A DNA stretch of 64,000 bases from Aedes albopictus (Eukaryota > Arthropoda > Insecta > Diptera > Culicidae): the NCBI RefSeq assembly GCF_035046485.1, contig NC_085138.1, positions 92,363,266 to 92,427,265 on the forward strand, in the 5' to 3' direction. A model generated the notes under the pieces. That model saw only the letters and a program-made list of their open reading frames with translations. It made no database searches and was not told where the DNA came from. Position 1 is the stretch's first letter; the number at the start of each line of letters is the position of its first letter. Of the stretch, positions 1 to 12,073 are shown piece by piece. Both the position numbers and the translations under genes were made by a program.

Positions 1-935
1 TAAGTTATCAGGATTCTGAGCTATGAGAGTTCCAAAATTTGTATGTTCACTAGCGCCGCCTAGCAGCAGAATTGCGAAACAAGTGTTTATTTTTATGCAA
101 GTTTATGTCACTCTGATCAACTTTTCCAAAGCCACCAACTTTCTAAGTTATCGGGGGGAGCGACAGTAGTCTTGCCAAGCCGAAAAACTGCCAAAAAAAT
201 CGAAAAAAGGCGAAAAAACCCGGTAAACGCCACCTAGTGGCAGAATTGCGAAACAAATGTTTATTTTTATGTAAGTTTATGTCATACTGATCAACTTTGC
301 CGAAAACATCAACTTCCTAAGTTATCAGAATTCTGAGCTATGAGATTTCTAAAATTTGCAAGTTCACTAGCGCCTCCTAGTGGCAGAATTGCGCAACAAG
401 TGTTTATTTTTATGTAAGTTTATGTCATACTGATCAACTTTGTCGAAGACACAAACTTTCTAAGTTATCAGGTTTCTGAGCTATGAGATTTCGAAAATTT
501 GCAAGTTCACTAGCGCCGCCTAGTGACAGAATTGCGAAACAAGTGTTTATTTTTATGTATGTTTATGTCATACTGATCAACTTTGCCGAAGACACCATCT
601 TTCTAAGTTATCGGGATTCTGAGATATGAGGTTTTGAAAATTTACTTGCTCACTAGCGCCGCCCAGTGGAGGAATTTCGAACTTCGCAACTCATCGTCAG
701 TAGGTTATTGGCGTACCCAACAACTTTCCCGAAGACACTATCCTTCCAAATTATCAGGGTCTTGAGCTGTCGCATATCGTAACGTTTGCTTGACAACCTG
801 ATATGGTTCCTGTAGTGCAATTTAGCATCAAATTGTTGATGGTCCCTCTAGCGGCCAAACTGCCAACTAATCATATGAACCAAAGTTCTAAATGGTAGAT
901 CTTATCAAGCCCTAAAACTTTGCCGAAGAAAGTAT
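1..935. repeat. ~142-bp tandem satellite array (about 5 recognisable units)
   Basis: A box reading tagcgccgcctagtgg recurs near 53, 228, 370, 511 and 656, mostly 141-145 bp apart (the first interval is 175). Each unit also carries aattgcgaaacaagtg, gatcaactttgccgaag and a ctaagttatc box. The units decay after about 700 and fade out by about 935. The array runs off the left edge of the window. No coding potential is visible. Confidence 0.85.
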
Positions 936-1740
936 TGCGTTAACTCTTAACACACCCGAGATAATAGGCCACACCCCCAAAATGCCGAAATCCCATAAGC
1001 TCTTAGTCTCCTATAACGCTCACCCCTGTCTAGTAGGAGTTCGTTTAATAGGAGTCCGTTTAATAGGAATTCGTTTAGTAAGAGACTCGACTGTAGTCAG
1101 GACACAAGCCATACACGAACGATATACTCAAATGTTCAAATTCAAAGTTAAAGAAATTCCAATTTAATTTTACTTTAAAAGATAAAAACGTCAAAAGCAA
1201 CAAATTAACTAAAATAATCATGAAAAATAAGGCTGACACAAATTTCGATTTTCTCCTATGTCACCCCCCCCCCCCCCCTCCGGAATTTTTTTGTTGAAAT
1301 TCTACATGTTGAGGGGGGACACAAATAAATTATTTAAGAAATTTATTTTTTTAAGAGAAATTAACGTCGTCGAAAAAAATTCATGAAAATTCTTAACAAA
1401 TCTGATTTTGCCTAATTGTTTGGGTAATTTTTCATCAAATATATTTATTTTTTATCATAAAGCATAAAAAAGGTTCGAGCGTACAAAACAGTAAATTTAG
1501 TTAGAGGGGGGAGGGGGTTTGTCAAAGTGTGACAAACAATGTATTAGATAAAGGAAAAAACCGGACGAAGGGGGAGGGAGGGGTCGAAAATTCCTCACTT
1601 TGGTGTGACGTACTTAATGGATGCTCCCTTGACGAAAAACAAAAATTATAATAATAATAAATGGGAATCGAATATAGTTCAAAGACTTATATTGTTCTTC
1701 GCAAGAAAAAACGTGTAGTTCAATAATGCTTCATTATCCG
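936..1740. other. No gene seen; AT-rich with C/G homopolymer runs
   Basis: A 15-bp unit resembling aggagttcgtttaat repeats about four times at 1031-1085. A run of about 16 C lies near 1265. Positions about 1500-1640 contain G-rich runs followed by gtgacgtacttaatggatgc. That is the reverse complement of a repeat end that is also seen at about 12629 in the other orientation. Nothing else is recognisable. Confidence 0.5.
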
Positions 1741-2734
1741 ATTCAATTGTTTTTTTCAGTGATTTTTTTTTCAAAATTTTCTTTGTTTCTCTATTTGTTA
1801 CGAATCGTCTCGTCATTTTTTCGGAAATGGTTTTGCAATTTGTTAGGAACATTTCTCCCTGCAATTCATTTGGAACATTTCCCAATATCACTTTTAGAAA
1901 ATTTAATCAGTTATACCTTTGGAAACTGCTTTGACAATTCCTTGAGAAGCAAACTAGTTAGTAACCTCAACGGAAATAACTTTGGAAGTTTCTCCAGCAT
2001 TTTTTTAATTACTTCGGTAATTGTTTTAGTAATTTCCAGGTATCACTTTTGGAAATTAATCTAGAAATTCCTCTGGAAAACATTTTAAAAAATTCTTAAA
2101 TAAATGCGTTTATGAATTAATTATTAACAAAATTTCTTCAAAAGTTCTGTAAATCCCCTGAATTTTCATGCATACTTTCGTACATGTTATGTGAATTTGT
2201 TCATCAACTCCTTATGGAATTCCGTCGGCGATTTCTTTTAACAATCTGTCCGTTATTTATCTTTTGAAAAATCCTTGCAGAATAAATTTACCTGCACAAT
2301 GTTGTTACAATGTTGTTTTGTGAAATCTTCAAATCTTATGGCTTCCTTAGACAATTTCTTCTTGAAGATTTCCATGAATTTTTTCGGCAATTCTTGCAGA
2401 ACATTCGCAATATATTCAAAGATTTATCAGGCATTTATCTATGATTTTTTTTGGGAATTTTCTTGAAGATAAACACTTTTGAAATTCCTTCAGCACTTTG
2501 ATAGTTTCTTCGGAAATTGCTTTGATATTCCATGAGCAAATTTTTTACTGATTGTGTTTTGAGGAGTCCTTTAGCAACTATTTTATGATTTTTTCTCCAA
2601 TTTTCTTCGAAAAATCTTTTGGTTATCCCTTTGAAAATTCTTCAAGATTTTTTTTGGACTCCCTTCCTAAATTCCTTCGGCATCATTTGTAAGAAGGCCT
2701 TCAGAAATTTCTCAGTTAATAATTTATTAAATTA
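1741..2734. repeat. Very degenerate array of the GGAATTCC type
   Basis: Imperfect repeats built on words such as gaaattccttcag, ttcttcggaaattg and aatttcttcagaa recur at irregular 20-40 bp spacing. They match in style the better-preserved arrays at 10.5-12.5, 23.6-25.6 and 58.3-59.1 kb. Open frames here are low-complexity Phe/Ser/Leu-rich translations and are not called as genes. Confidence 0.5.
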
Positions 2735-3095
2735 TTGAGGGACTTTTTCCGTGTCATGATCCTACTCCTTGGCCTCCTTTCGTAGTACAGCTGGAGACTG
2801 GGGCTGGAAAGGGTCACCGATGTGGAACTTGCGGAGATATCAAAGTCCCCTTGCGTAGGTAAGGCCCCAGGTCCGTACGGAGTTCCGAACCTGGCCTTAA
2901 AAGTAGCTATTGCAGAGGCTCCCGAGATGTTCAGGTCTGCTATGCAGATATGCAAGAACGAGGGAGTTTTCCCAGAAACTTGGAAGAGGCAGTGCCTGGT
3001 GCTGTTGCCAAAGGCGGGGAAACCACCCGGAGACCCGTCGGCATATAGACCAATATGCTTGATTGACACGGAGGGGAAGGTGCTCGAAAAGATCA

Positions 3096-3358
3096 TCTAT
3101 CTATATAAATAAAAATGGAATGGTGTTTGTATGTCACGATTAGGCTCGGGAACGGGTCAACAGATCGACATGATTCTTTCACTGTTGCATTCCGCCAGGC
3201 TTCCGACGTGTTCTTACGAAAAAATAATTAGAAAAAGTGACCGGGAAGGCAAGAAAAACGGGAAAATCTGGAATTCCATTTTGAGGAGCATTTCTTCAAG
3301 GAACCGGATGTCAAAAAACAGAGTAAGCAGGCAGGACGACGTTTGCCGGGACTGCTAG
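3096..3358 (+). mobile_element. Short non-autonomous Helitron
   Basis: The 263-bp insert begins TCTATCTATATAAATAAAA and ends CTGCTAG. In the uninterrupted LINE copy (about 35889-35893) the same place reads gatcatcctc. Here gatca is followed by the insert and then tcctc, so insertion was exactly between A and T with no target duplication. A 5' TC end, a 3' CTAG end and an A/T target are the Helitron signature. It is far too short to encode Rep/helicase. Its empty site is visible in the same window. Confidence 0.88.
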
Positions 3359-4175
3359 TCCTCAATAGAATGTTGAGGTTCACCGAGGGCGGAAATGGTC
3401 TTTCGAGCAACTAGTACGACTTCCGGAAGGGGAGGTCCACCGTAGACGCTAGATTGTCGGTTACAAAAACCGCCGAGAAAGCACTCGAGCCTAAGAGGAG
3501 GGGAATTCGCTTTTGCGCGATAGTGACTCTGGATGTAAGGAATGCGTTTAATAGCGCCAGCTGGTCTGCTATTGCCGATGCGCTCTTGCGTCTGAGGATA
3601 CCGGAGTACCTGTACAAGATTCTCGAAAGCTACTTTCAGAATCGTGTACTAGTTTACGACACGGAGGTGGGTCGGAAGTGCTTTCACATAACCTCAGGAG
3701 TCCCGCAAGGTTCCATCCTGGGTCCGGTGTTATGGAATGTCATGTACGACGAGGTGTTGAGGTTAGAGTACCCAGTGGGATTGTCGGATTTCCCGACGAC
3801 ATTACGCTCGAAGTCTACGATGAAACGATCGAGGAGGTGAAGTTGACTACCGACCACTCGATCAAGGTTGTGAAGGCGTGGATGCGGTCCAGGAAACTGG
3901 AGCTGGCTCACCACAAGACAGAGGTGACGGTTGTTAGCAACCTGAAGTCGGAGCAGCAGACGGAAATCAGTGTAGGAGAGTGCACTATCCTGTCAAAGCG
4001 CTCCGTCAAACACTTGGGCGTGACGATCGACGATAAGCTTACCTTCGGTAGCCACGTCGATTATGCCTGTAAAAGAGCCTCCACAGCTATTGCGGCACTG
4101 TCCCGGATGATGTCCAATAGCTCTGCGGTGTACGCCAGTAAGCGCCAGCTTTTGGCTAGTGTTGTTACGTGTATA

Positions 4176-5805
4176 CCCAAGTAACAATTATACTTTTGTG
4201 ACAATCCTGAAGTAATTTCTAAGATAGAATAATAAAACTTAGCAATAAAGCTCTTTGTTCTGCAAATCCGAGATAAAATAGGCATAAAATATCTATAAGA
4301 CGAATCTGGCCCACTCTTCAGGAGATCTCCAAGGCTGCTTTTGAAGACTGCTTTGAAACTAGTTGTATTTATGTACTTGCACTGATGATTGATTATAAGA
4401 ACTTCATAAAACTTTAACAAGAATAGCTTGAGGCATGTTGATCTTTTAGCTGTCTTTTCCAAAAGTGCTAGTAGTGCACAATAAATGAAATTTGTTACCT
4501 AAGCATTATGCAGATGCGAACAAGTTTTTTTTTCATGGATAAAATGTTAATTGAACTGCGAATTAATTTCCATCAAATTGAAATGGCTAAAGCATTTAAA
4601 TTGCCTGAGAGATCGTTGGTGACAGGGAATCAAAATTTTCCGTGCCATACCCACTACTTCGTTAATATGCCATCTAAAACATACGAAAATAACACAGCGC
4701 CTCAAGTATAATATCATTCATTAATATACGAGGACAAAAATTTCATATAAAAACAAAGTGCTACGCCACTTTTTCAATTCCTTCTAGACATGGCTGCCGT
4801 TCCTGGCGAACAAAACTCGTGCAGCCGCCATCAATTGTTATTACCTTTAATCCAACCCACTTCAAAGCAATGATGGAACTAAGTTGGCTTGCATGAAAGC
4901 TACAGCATTTATTGAAGATTGTTTTTTCTAGTAGTGATCTTAAGGCAGATTTGTTCGTCTTAAATGAAACTTGTGCGCTTTATTCAAGAGTAACAGCTTT
5001 TGACAGTTGTTTGTTTACGTTTTTGGAGCTAGAAAATTGTCTTCGTACATTTCGCGTCAAGATGTGCCAATTCGATGATATTTTCGTGTGTTTTTGCAAT
5101 AATGAAGTGCAACTTACCAAAATTACTTTATTTAGCATGAACATAAGAAGAATCACAGTAAGTACCCATATCATTTTCGGTTCGTATAGCTGTGGCCTGT
5201 ATGAGTAACTAGCTAAAGGTTGGGCGACAGCAGCAAGCTACTCGCATTTTTGATTGGCTATAAAATAATCAATTTGTCGATATGATTACTTTTGAGCATC
5301 AAAATGGATAAATTATCAGTGAGCAAAAAGATTAAATGTTTACATGTGCATGAGAACGCAGTTTAACTACCAATTTGTTGCATAATTTATCGTTTGGGTT
5401 GATAAGATAGTTCATTTTTTTATGATTTCGCTTAGTTCTTGTTCCAGAGTAGTGGCTCTAGCTCAAGAATAGAAGGTTTCAAGCAGTTTTTAAAGAAGGA
5501 TAACTCAGATGAAATGCACTTCAATAAACGAAGCATAAACTTCTATTAAAATATTTTGGTGTTATGTGTTGAAAATAACTTCAAATACGACTTAAAACTG
5601 ATGATAAGATGAAATACTCTAGTAGATCCAGTCGTTTTATGCGCAATTTTCAAAATTAACTTGAAGAAAACCTAAAAACCGCAAACGAACGAAGATTGTT
5701 TTCTCTTGATAAAAACAATCACAAATGTTCCATGAATTGGTCATGCTACGATAAAGCTTCCATAAAAATAAACAAATCTAAATGGAATTTAAATTGTTAC
5801 TTGGG
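4176..5805. mobile_element. TA-flanked inverted-repeat element, 1.63 kb, non-autonomous
   Basis: Terminal inverted repeats CCCAAGTAACAATT lie at both ends and TA dinucleotides flank the element (4174-4175 and 5806-5807). It interrupts the R1 LINE fragment: LINE sequence stops at acgtgta and resumes at tacttaggtatgg, matching 42586-42606. Internal open frames, such as one at 4912-5208, show no recognisable domain. The ends resemble those of the elements at 31546 and 37156 (CCCAGGTAACCAA and CCCAGACAACCAG), which suggests a related group. Confidence 0.82.
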
Positions 5806-5845
5806 TACTTAGGTATGGCAGCCCACACTGGGGCAGGATTGAAAA

Positions 5846-6477
5846 TATGTACACGGAAAAAGCTCTAGCTCGTCGCACTAGCGTATCCCCGGATAAACCT
5901 AACCACCCCCCCCACCCCCCCCCCCCAGAACCAAAATTTCTGAAACAAATTTCCAGTATAAAACGCTTAGCTATGAAAAAATTTTCGGCTGCGCCGCTAT
6001 TTTAAACCTACGGGTCAAACGGAGTGTATATATTTACGAAATGTGGGTGTCATATAAAAAATGGTATTATTGAACATCGAAAACCCCTCCCAGAGCAAAT
6101 TTCTGGCTACGCCACTGGCTCGTCGAGATGTCGAGATCCACACTTGGTGTCTTCAGAGAAAATATTTCTATGAACAAGGTCGATATTCTGAACGGTAGCA
6201 TATTTTTCTTCCGTTATTCACATAAAAGTCCTATAAGTCATTTTGGCCATCTTTCGTTTTAACGATATGGTGTCTTCGGCAAAGTTGTTCGGCTATTTAT
6301 GCTAAAAAAGTTTGCCGAAGACGTCAAATTTCCAAAGCCTACTGTTCTTGAGATATTAGTCGTTTTATGAAATACCTACCTAAAATCGAGTTTTTCATTA
6401 AATTACGTTTTTAAACAAATTTATTGTCCTGTATATTACGATTGTTGATTATTTTCGGTGAAAACACACACTAAAAT
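5846..6477. other. Unassigned repetitive-looking DNA with poly-C tracts
   Basis: C-runs lie at about 5907-5932. The stretch ends with two boxes, tgtcttcggcaaagttg (about 6270) and its inverse near 6310 (agtttgccgaagacgtc). The same boxes occur in the satellites at 1-935 and 36.2-40.9 kb. No gene is visible. Confidence 0.4.
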
Positions 6478-6492
6478 TCGATGATACATCAC

Positions 6493-6516
6493 GTTTCGGC
6501 CTTCAGCCATCATCAG
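6493..6516 (-). other. Hammerhead-like core motif (possible Penelope-like element remnant)
   Basis: The minus strand reads CTGATGA, one base, a GGC...GCC short stem with a 5-nt loop, then GAAAC. This resembles the CUGANGA / stem II / GAAA core of hammerhead ribozymes, which are known in Penelope-like retroelements. There is one extra base between box I and the stem, and stems I and III were not convincingly identified. It is a candidate only. Confidence 0.3.
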
Positions 6517-6529
6517 ATATTTTATGCAT

Positions 6530-7790
6530 GCCGAACGGAAAGCAGAAAAATAGTCTCAGGCCATATCTGAACCGGTAGTGTTCCGGAATCGGTTCCAGAT
6601 GTCCCGCCGGAAGTGGCATAATATAAAAGTGAAACAAATCCATGCATGCGACACATCAAATAGCGGCTACTTCGATAACCTGATGAACAGTGAGCAGGAA
6701 AATAGCCTTTGATCCCGAAGTTACCACCGGTAGTGCTCCGGAACCGGTTCCGGGTGCCCCGCTGGAAGTGGCCAAATATAAAATTGACCCAAACCCATGC
6801 ATGCGACACGTAAATTCGCGGCTCTTTAGATAACCCGATGAACGGTAAGCAAAAAAATGGAATCAGACTATATTTAGGAAAACCAGTAGTAGTCCGGAAC
6901 CGGTTCCGTGTGTCCCGCCGGAGGTGGTCAAATGTAGATGGGAACCAAACCCATGCATGCGACACATTAAATAGCAACTTTTTCGATAGCCTGAAGTACG
7001 GTAAGCAGGAAATTAGCCTTAGATCACAGCAGACTACCGGTAGTATTCCGGAACCGGTTCAGGGTGCCCTGCCGGAAATGGCCAAATATAAAAGTGAACC
7101 AAACCCTAGACCAAACCCATGCAAGCGACACATCAAATAGCGGCTTTTTCGAAAGCCTAGTGAACGGTAAGCAGGAAAATAGCCTCAGATCCCAACAGAG
7201 ACTACCGGTAGTGCTCTGGAACCAGTTCCGGATGTCCCGCCGGAAGTGGTCAAATATAAAAGTGAACCAACCCCATGCATGCGACACATCAAATCGCGGC
7301 TCTTTAGATAACTTGATGAACGGTTAGCAAGAAAATGGTTTCAGACCATATTTGGTACAACCAGCAGCTTCCGGAACCGGTTCCGGGTGTCCCGCTGGAA
7401 GTGGTCAAATGCATATGGGAGCCAAACCCATGCATGCGACACATTAAATCGCGGCTTTTTCAATAACGGTTTGCAAGAACACAGCCTTTGATCACATTAG
7501 AGACAACCGGTAGTGTTCCAGAACCAGTTTACATCATACCACGGCTTTATCGATAACCTGATGAATGGTTGACAAGAAAATAGTCACAGATCACATTACA
7601 GTCTACCGGAAGTTTTCCAGAACCCGTTTTGTATGTCCCGCCAAAATGACCAAAATGAAAAATGAATCAAATTCATGCATGCACATCAATTTTTAGTTTT
7701 ACAGAAAACCTGTTGAACAGTTAGCAAGAAACTAGTCTCAGACTATATTTGAGACAATAGGTACAATCTTGGAACCGGGAAAACAGTGAA
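6530..7790 (+). repeat. ~155-bp tandem satellite, about 8 units
   Basis: The box catgcatgcgacacat recurs near 6640, 6795, 6950, 7120, 7276 and 7430, and a worn copy lies near 7675. Each unit also contains accggtagtgttccgg, an aaccggttcc core, a cccgccggaagtgg block and a gatgaacggtaagcagg block. The same family appears inverted at about 61.9-63.1 kb. Overlapping open frames in both strands are periodic by-products. Confidence 0.88.
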
Positions 7791-8166
7791 ATAGATTATT
7801 TGCAAGCGATATGTGTAAGAGAACAAAATCTTGACAAAACTGAAGCTCATTACTTATTATGTTCGATCAGCTGTTAGCTCTGGCAGTGTTGGCAAGTGTC
7901 GTGGATCCTCCTGGAGTAGACCTCCCATTTTGTACCACCCACCCACTACCTTTGAGGGTGCTGGCAGTAAATGAGACTTGTGCAGTGCAAATTCAAAACG
8001 CGACAATCAACCGTGAGATGTACATGGGATTAGACAAAATTGATTGATTTCGAGCCCTGAAGAAGATCCCAACATCTGGATCGAAACGTTGGCGATGAGA
8101 TAAGAAAATCAACGCTTTTCTTTGACTGAAAGCCGAAATCCCTGAGAAATAAGAAAACAATACCGC
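7791..8166 (+). other. Remnant with hammerhead-like core, possibly Penelope-like
   Basis: At 8057-8087 the sequence reads CTGAAGA, one base, GATCC, an 8-nt loop, GGATC, then GAAAC. The five-base stem is perfect. A decayed relative of the same block lies at 11019-11118. The surrounding text (gagccctgaagaagatcc, aaagccgaaa) is repeated in both. An 8-residue-level ORF signal is absent and no reverse transcriptase is seen nearby, so the element assignment is inference. Confidence 0.35.
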
Positions 8167-8174
8167 ATCTCAAC

Positions 8175-8315
8175 CAGGCCCGTGCACAGAAGTGGCGCCA
8201 AGGGGGATTTTTTTCCATTTTGGCAAAAGGCGGAGGGGCGCCTAGTGTATGAAGTGTCGGTAATGGGGAGGGTTTAACCACTAAACCCACCCCCCCCCCC
8301 TTGTGCACGGGCTTG
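8175..8315. mobile_element. 141-bp hAT-type MITE with 8-bp target duplication
   Basis: The ends are CAGGCCCGTGCACAG and the inverse of CAAGCCCGTGCACAA. An exact 8-bp duplication, ATCTCAAC, lies at 8167-8174 and 8316-8323. The interior is G/C-run rich (gggggattttttt, ccccccccccc). An 8-bp duplication with a 5' CA end fits the hAT superfamily. A decayed copy is at 12074-12208. Confidence 0.85.
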
Positions 8316-8323
8316 ATCTCAAC

Positions 8324-10099
8324 TATACCTTAAAATGAGACAGCTGTCTTTTACTTTTCCTCATTTCGACCCTGTTACGCCAGCTCTCGATTCGAATTTG
8401 AGCCACGGTGACGTCGACGCACAACAAAGATCAAGGACGGACGGTGGAAACAGGACACGAGGAAGGTGTGCACTGTATAACGCGTGTGCACTTGTTGTCA
8501 CTTTACCGTAATGTGCTGCTCGGTATCCAACCAACAGACAGCAATCCTTACCAACCGATCCGAATGGCAGTGCCTCAAGCGAAACTCATCTTGGTGGATG
8601 TTGTTGTGGATGCGTCCAAATGGATATCATCCGGCTTCAGGTTTCTCCAACGATGCGTTCACCGTCTTCACCCCCTGCGGGCTCCAATCCCTGGCACAGG
8701 CTCTCTTAACGACGACGTAACGATCAGACTATAAATTTTATTGTTGAAACGTGGATGACTTTATTAGATTTTCAATTATAACGCTCTCGAAGAGTGTAAG
8801 AATGTCAACTTTCCTTTCGCACTCTGCGGTTTTACAGCTCAAGGACTACAATGTGGGAGCTAGGAGTCTAGGACGACGACGACGACGACGATGATGATGA
8901 AGATGGTGTCACCGCAGAAATGACTGCCTTGCCTTATTGGTGTGAATGTTTTCCCAGTAAATATGCCTACGTCGACAACATTAGTGGTGGGTGGGTGGTG
9001 CTCGGACCGGGGGGAAACGTGGCGGTGGGAAGTAAAAGCAAAAAGAGGATTCAAGTGCACTCAGCCGTGTGTATGGGAATCAGAAGTTGTTCATTATTTT
9101 GCGGCTACAAGTGATTTATGGTTTGTGCGGTATTGGAAATGACGGGCTCGAAGTGAAGTGATTTAAAGCTTACTGCTGTGATGTCGCCTTGGAGTGTGAG
9201 CTAATGGTTTGAAAGGAATTGTCTATCAGTTGTAGCAATGGACGGAAAAATCTAATGAATACTTTTGATTACAAATTGAAAATAGTCGTTATGAATTTTA
9301 CTTCATGAACTTACTCAACGAAGACAAAGATCAGAAACACGCGACTATTTTTGTGGGTAGGTCGGTTTTTACGGTTAAGTAAACGATCAATACGCTGACG
9401 CGTGCAATATTGAACGACCAGATGGACATAGCGACCAAATAAATCATAATCGTGATGAAGACCGCGAAGTGTATTTTTAACGAACTAGTGGTTCATATCA
9501 CCTATCAAAGGTGGCTCAAAGATTCACACCTTACCCTGCCCTAATAACAAATACTCCTTCTTGAGACAAGTGTGGGGATGCCATAACTGTGCTATGGATA
9601 CCACGGTTTCTAGTATCAAAGGTTGTCGAACTAACATTCCTTCTCTTTCCCTAAGACCGTAAGGACGTGGCCGGCACCGTTATTGACTTTTAAATATTGA
9701 ACTCTCGAATTGTGCACATTGAGAGTGTGTAGTCCCAAGCACCATTCATTGGTTTTCTGTGCAACTTCGATTGTTCTGGTCAATCACGGAGTAGCAACTA
9801 CGATGTGTACGGATTCCTGAATACAAAGGTTTACGAGATAAAATGACTAAGGCTATTATCGGCAGGTTTGTTCTCTTCGTCAGGGGGGCGGCGGGGCAGA
9901 GTGGGGTTTATGTAGGAGAAATTGCTTGAAATTTGGGCATATAACCCAGCTTGATTAGGAAAGATTTGAGGCACTCGGAGTTCAACAGGTTTCAAAAAAA
10001 AAATCATCACGACGAAGAGAACAAAACAGCCGAAAAAACGAAGATTTCCGTATTTTAAGTTAAAATTTGAAATTAAGAAATAAAAAAGTTGACTTCTCC
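8324..10099. other. Apparently low-copy DNA, no gene recognised
   Basis: The stretch holds a short trinucleotide microsatellite (GAC then GAT/GAA) at about 8871-8901 and several open frames of 60-108 codons with no recognisable motif. There is no tandem structure and no convincing splice or promoter signal. It could be single-copy intergenic DNA. Confidence 0.4.
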
Positions 10100-10316
10100 A
10101 ATTTCGAAAGTTTAAAAGACACGGTCACGTTCAATGCTTCCAGTGAGCTATTTGCTCTTTGAAGGAAGCACGACACTAGACAACGGACTAGCATGCAACG
10201 CCCAGTGGCACAGCTGAAAACTTTTCCTGACAGCTGCGGCGGGAATCGAACCCGCGCTCCTTAGCACGATGCGACTAAGAGCTTGGTGACCTTAGCCGCA
10301 CGACCACGAAGCCGCA
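10100..10316 (-). mobile_element. tRNA-derived SINE, Feilai-like
   Basis: On the minus strand a tRNA-like head runs from about 10315 to 10236. It has an A-box-like stretch tggtcgtgcggctaagg (10290-10306) and a perfect B box, gggttcgattcccgc. The body follows with ttgtctagtgtcgtgc. The spacing between boxes resembles a tRNA with a long variable arm. The combination is reminiscent of the Aedes SINE Feilai, recognised from memory of its style rather than by alignment. The 3' boundary near 10100 is approximate. Confidence 0.7.
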
Positions 10317-10394
10317 CAAACGTGTTACTCGACACTCTCCATCCATAATTTTCTCTTCTTCCTCTTCTTTTCCTTTGCTAAATCCAATCAATTT

Positions 10395-10441
10395 AAGTCG
10401 TATGATATTCTTGTGACATTATCACGAATATTATACGGCTT
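10395..10441. repeat. 47-nt imperfect palindrome
   Basis: aagtcgtatgatattc on the left pairs with gaatattatacggctt on the right around a short loop (cttgtgacattatcac). It would form a hairpin stem of about 20 bp with a few mismatches. It may be the relic of a tiny fold-back element. Confidence 0.5.
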
Positions 10442-10479
10442 GAAATGATGAGATTTCACACTTACTTGTTACCGTGTAG

Positions 10480-12073
10480 GTTAATATTTTTGTAGAAATT
10501 CCGCAAAGAATCACTAACTGCATTCCTACGGGAACTCTTTCTGAAGATTTTCCAGAAATTTTTCCAAATATACTTTCAGAAATTCGTCTAGAACACCTTC
10601 CGGGAATTTCTCCGGAAGTTCTTTCAGGAATTATTCAAGACATTTCTCCGAAAAATCCTCAGGAAATTCTTCCAGTAATTTGTTTTACAATTCATCCAAA
10701 AATACCTTCAGAAATTAAACAGGTCCTCCAGAACTCTTCTGGGTAGTCCTTTCTGCAGAAATTCTTCCGCGAATTTTGAAGAAGTTCCTCAGTGAATTCC
10801 TCCAGAGACTTTTCAGGAAACCCCTCCAGTAATCTCCCTTTCTACGACGGTGAAACATCCAAAAAGGTTTAAAGTGCAAGAATTCCGGACAGTGTAGAAA
10901 ACCCCCATTAATTAATTTTCCCATTAACTTACCTAGTACAAAGTTGTTAATGAGACCATTCCCCCAAAATCCCGACATACCTTCGTGCAAACACGGCACT
11001 TCACAAGTTGGTTAACTTTGAGCCCTGAAGAAGATCCAAACCCGAGGATCGTCAGCGATGAAATAAAAGAAACAACGCTTATTTCTGTGACTGCAAGCCG
11101 AAACCATTAGAAGTCCCACCAAAATCAGTCATCCTAGAAACAAATCCTTCAAAAATTCCTCTACGAACTGCTCAAGAAATTTCTCTGGCAATTTCTTTAG
11201 AATTTTTTAGGGATTTTTTTACGGAAATTTATCAAATGATTCCCTCGAGAACTCCTCCAGGAATTCATGTGAGAATTCGTTCTGAAATAACTTCAGGAAT
11301 TTCTTCAGAAGTTTTCCAGCGATTTCCTTCAAAAGTTTTTCAGTGAATTCCTCAAGATATTTCTCTGGGAATTCCTGCAGAAGTTTCTCAGGGAATTCTT
11401 CCAAAATTTCTGCTGGAACTCCTTCCGAAATTCGTCCTTGAATTTTACAGAGTTTCTTCAAGCAATCCCTCCAGCAATTCCTCATTGATTTCGTTCAGAA
11501 ATTATTCCACAATTCCTTCAAGAATTCCTCCAGATAATCCTCTTGGAATTTAACAGAAATTCATCAGGGAATCCCTTCAGAATTCTTTTCGGACGTACGT
11601 TGAAAAAATCCTCAGGGAATACCGCCAAAAACTAGTCCGGAAATTCTTAGTCTAAGAATTCTTTCAGAAATTACTCCAGGAATTCTTCCAGAAATTCTCC
11701 CTCGAATTATTTCAGAAATTCCACAGTGAATTCCTCCAGAAACCCCTCAGGGAACTTCTTCAGAAATTCTTCCGCAATAGCCCCCAGAAATTCTTCCATC
11801 ATAACCCCCAGGAATCTCCGGTAATCCATTCAGAAATTCCTTCGGAAATTTCTCCAAAAATCCCTAGAGAACTCCTCATCCAAAAATTTTTTCGAGAATT
11901 CTTTCATAAATTGAAATTTCCACGAAAAAAAATCATAGGGAATCTCCCTTATGTAAATAATTCTCCAGGGATTCCTACAGGAATTACTCAAAGAATTCCG
12001 CCAGTGGTTCCTCAAGAAATTTCCTAAAGGATCACTCAGTAATTTTTACTCAGAGATTACAAAGGAAATTTTC
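10480..12073 (-). repeat. GGAATTCC-type degenerate array, minus orientation
   Basis: Dozens of imperfect 24-30 bp units read attcctccagaaattcc, ggaattcttccagaaa and similar. Because unit lengths are often multiples of three, several frames stay open (for example the minus-strand frames at 11219-11485 and 11830-12015). The translations are repetitive Glu/Phe/Leu strings without domain character and are not called as genes. The array is broken at 11019-11118 by a separate fragment. Confidence 0.8.
11019..11118 (+). mobile_element. Second copy of the hammerhead-like remnant
   Basis: The block shares gagccctgaagaagatcc, a gatgaaataa stretch and gactgcaagccgaaa with 8051-8150. The GAAAC box after the stem is changed to GTCAG, so the core is decayed. 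It interrupts the surrounding array. Confidence 0.5.

Larger units (their letters stand above)
2735..5845 (+). mobile_element. R1-clade LINE fragment (reverse transcriptase), broken and twice interrupted
   Basis: This stretch is closely similar to the LINE at 32.6-44 kb. It starts at the sequence matching about 35522 and runs through the RT region (motif around GVPQGSILGPVLWN, near 3700-3750) to just past a cggtatggc-like block at about 5812-5838. It is a pseudogene. A Helitron sits at 3096-3358 and a TA-flanked element at 4176-5805. A 7-bp deletion near 3781, relative to 42195, breaks the frame just before the RT catalytic FADD motif. The fragment keeps a lysine codon at about 3493 where the longer copy has a stop. 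This makes it useful for reconstructing the ancestral state. The 5' and 3' parts of the element are missing. Confidence 0.85.

Noticed and set aside
10236..10315. Functional tRNA gene on the minus strand
   Set aside because: The head is followed by a SINE body, and the cloverleaf is imperfect.
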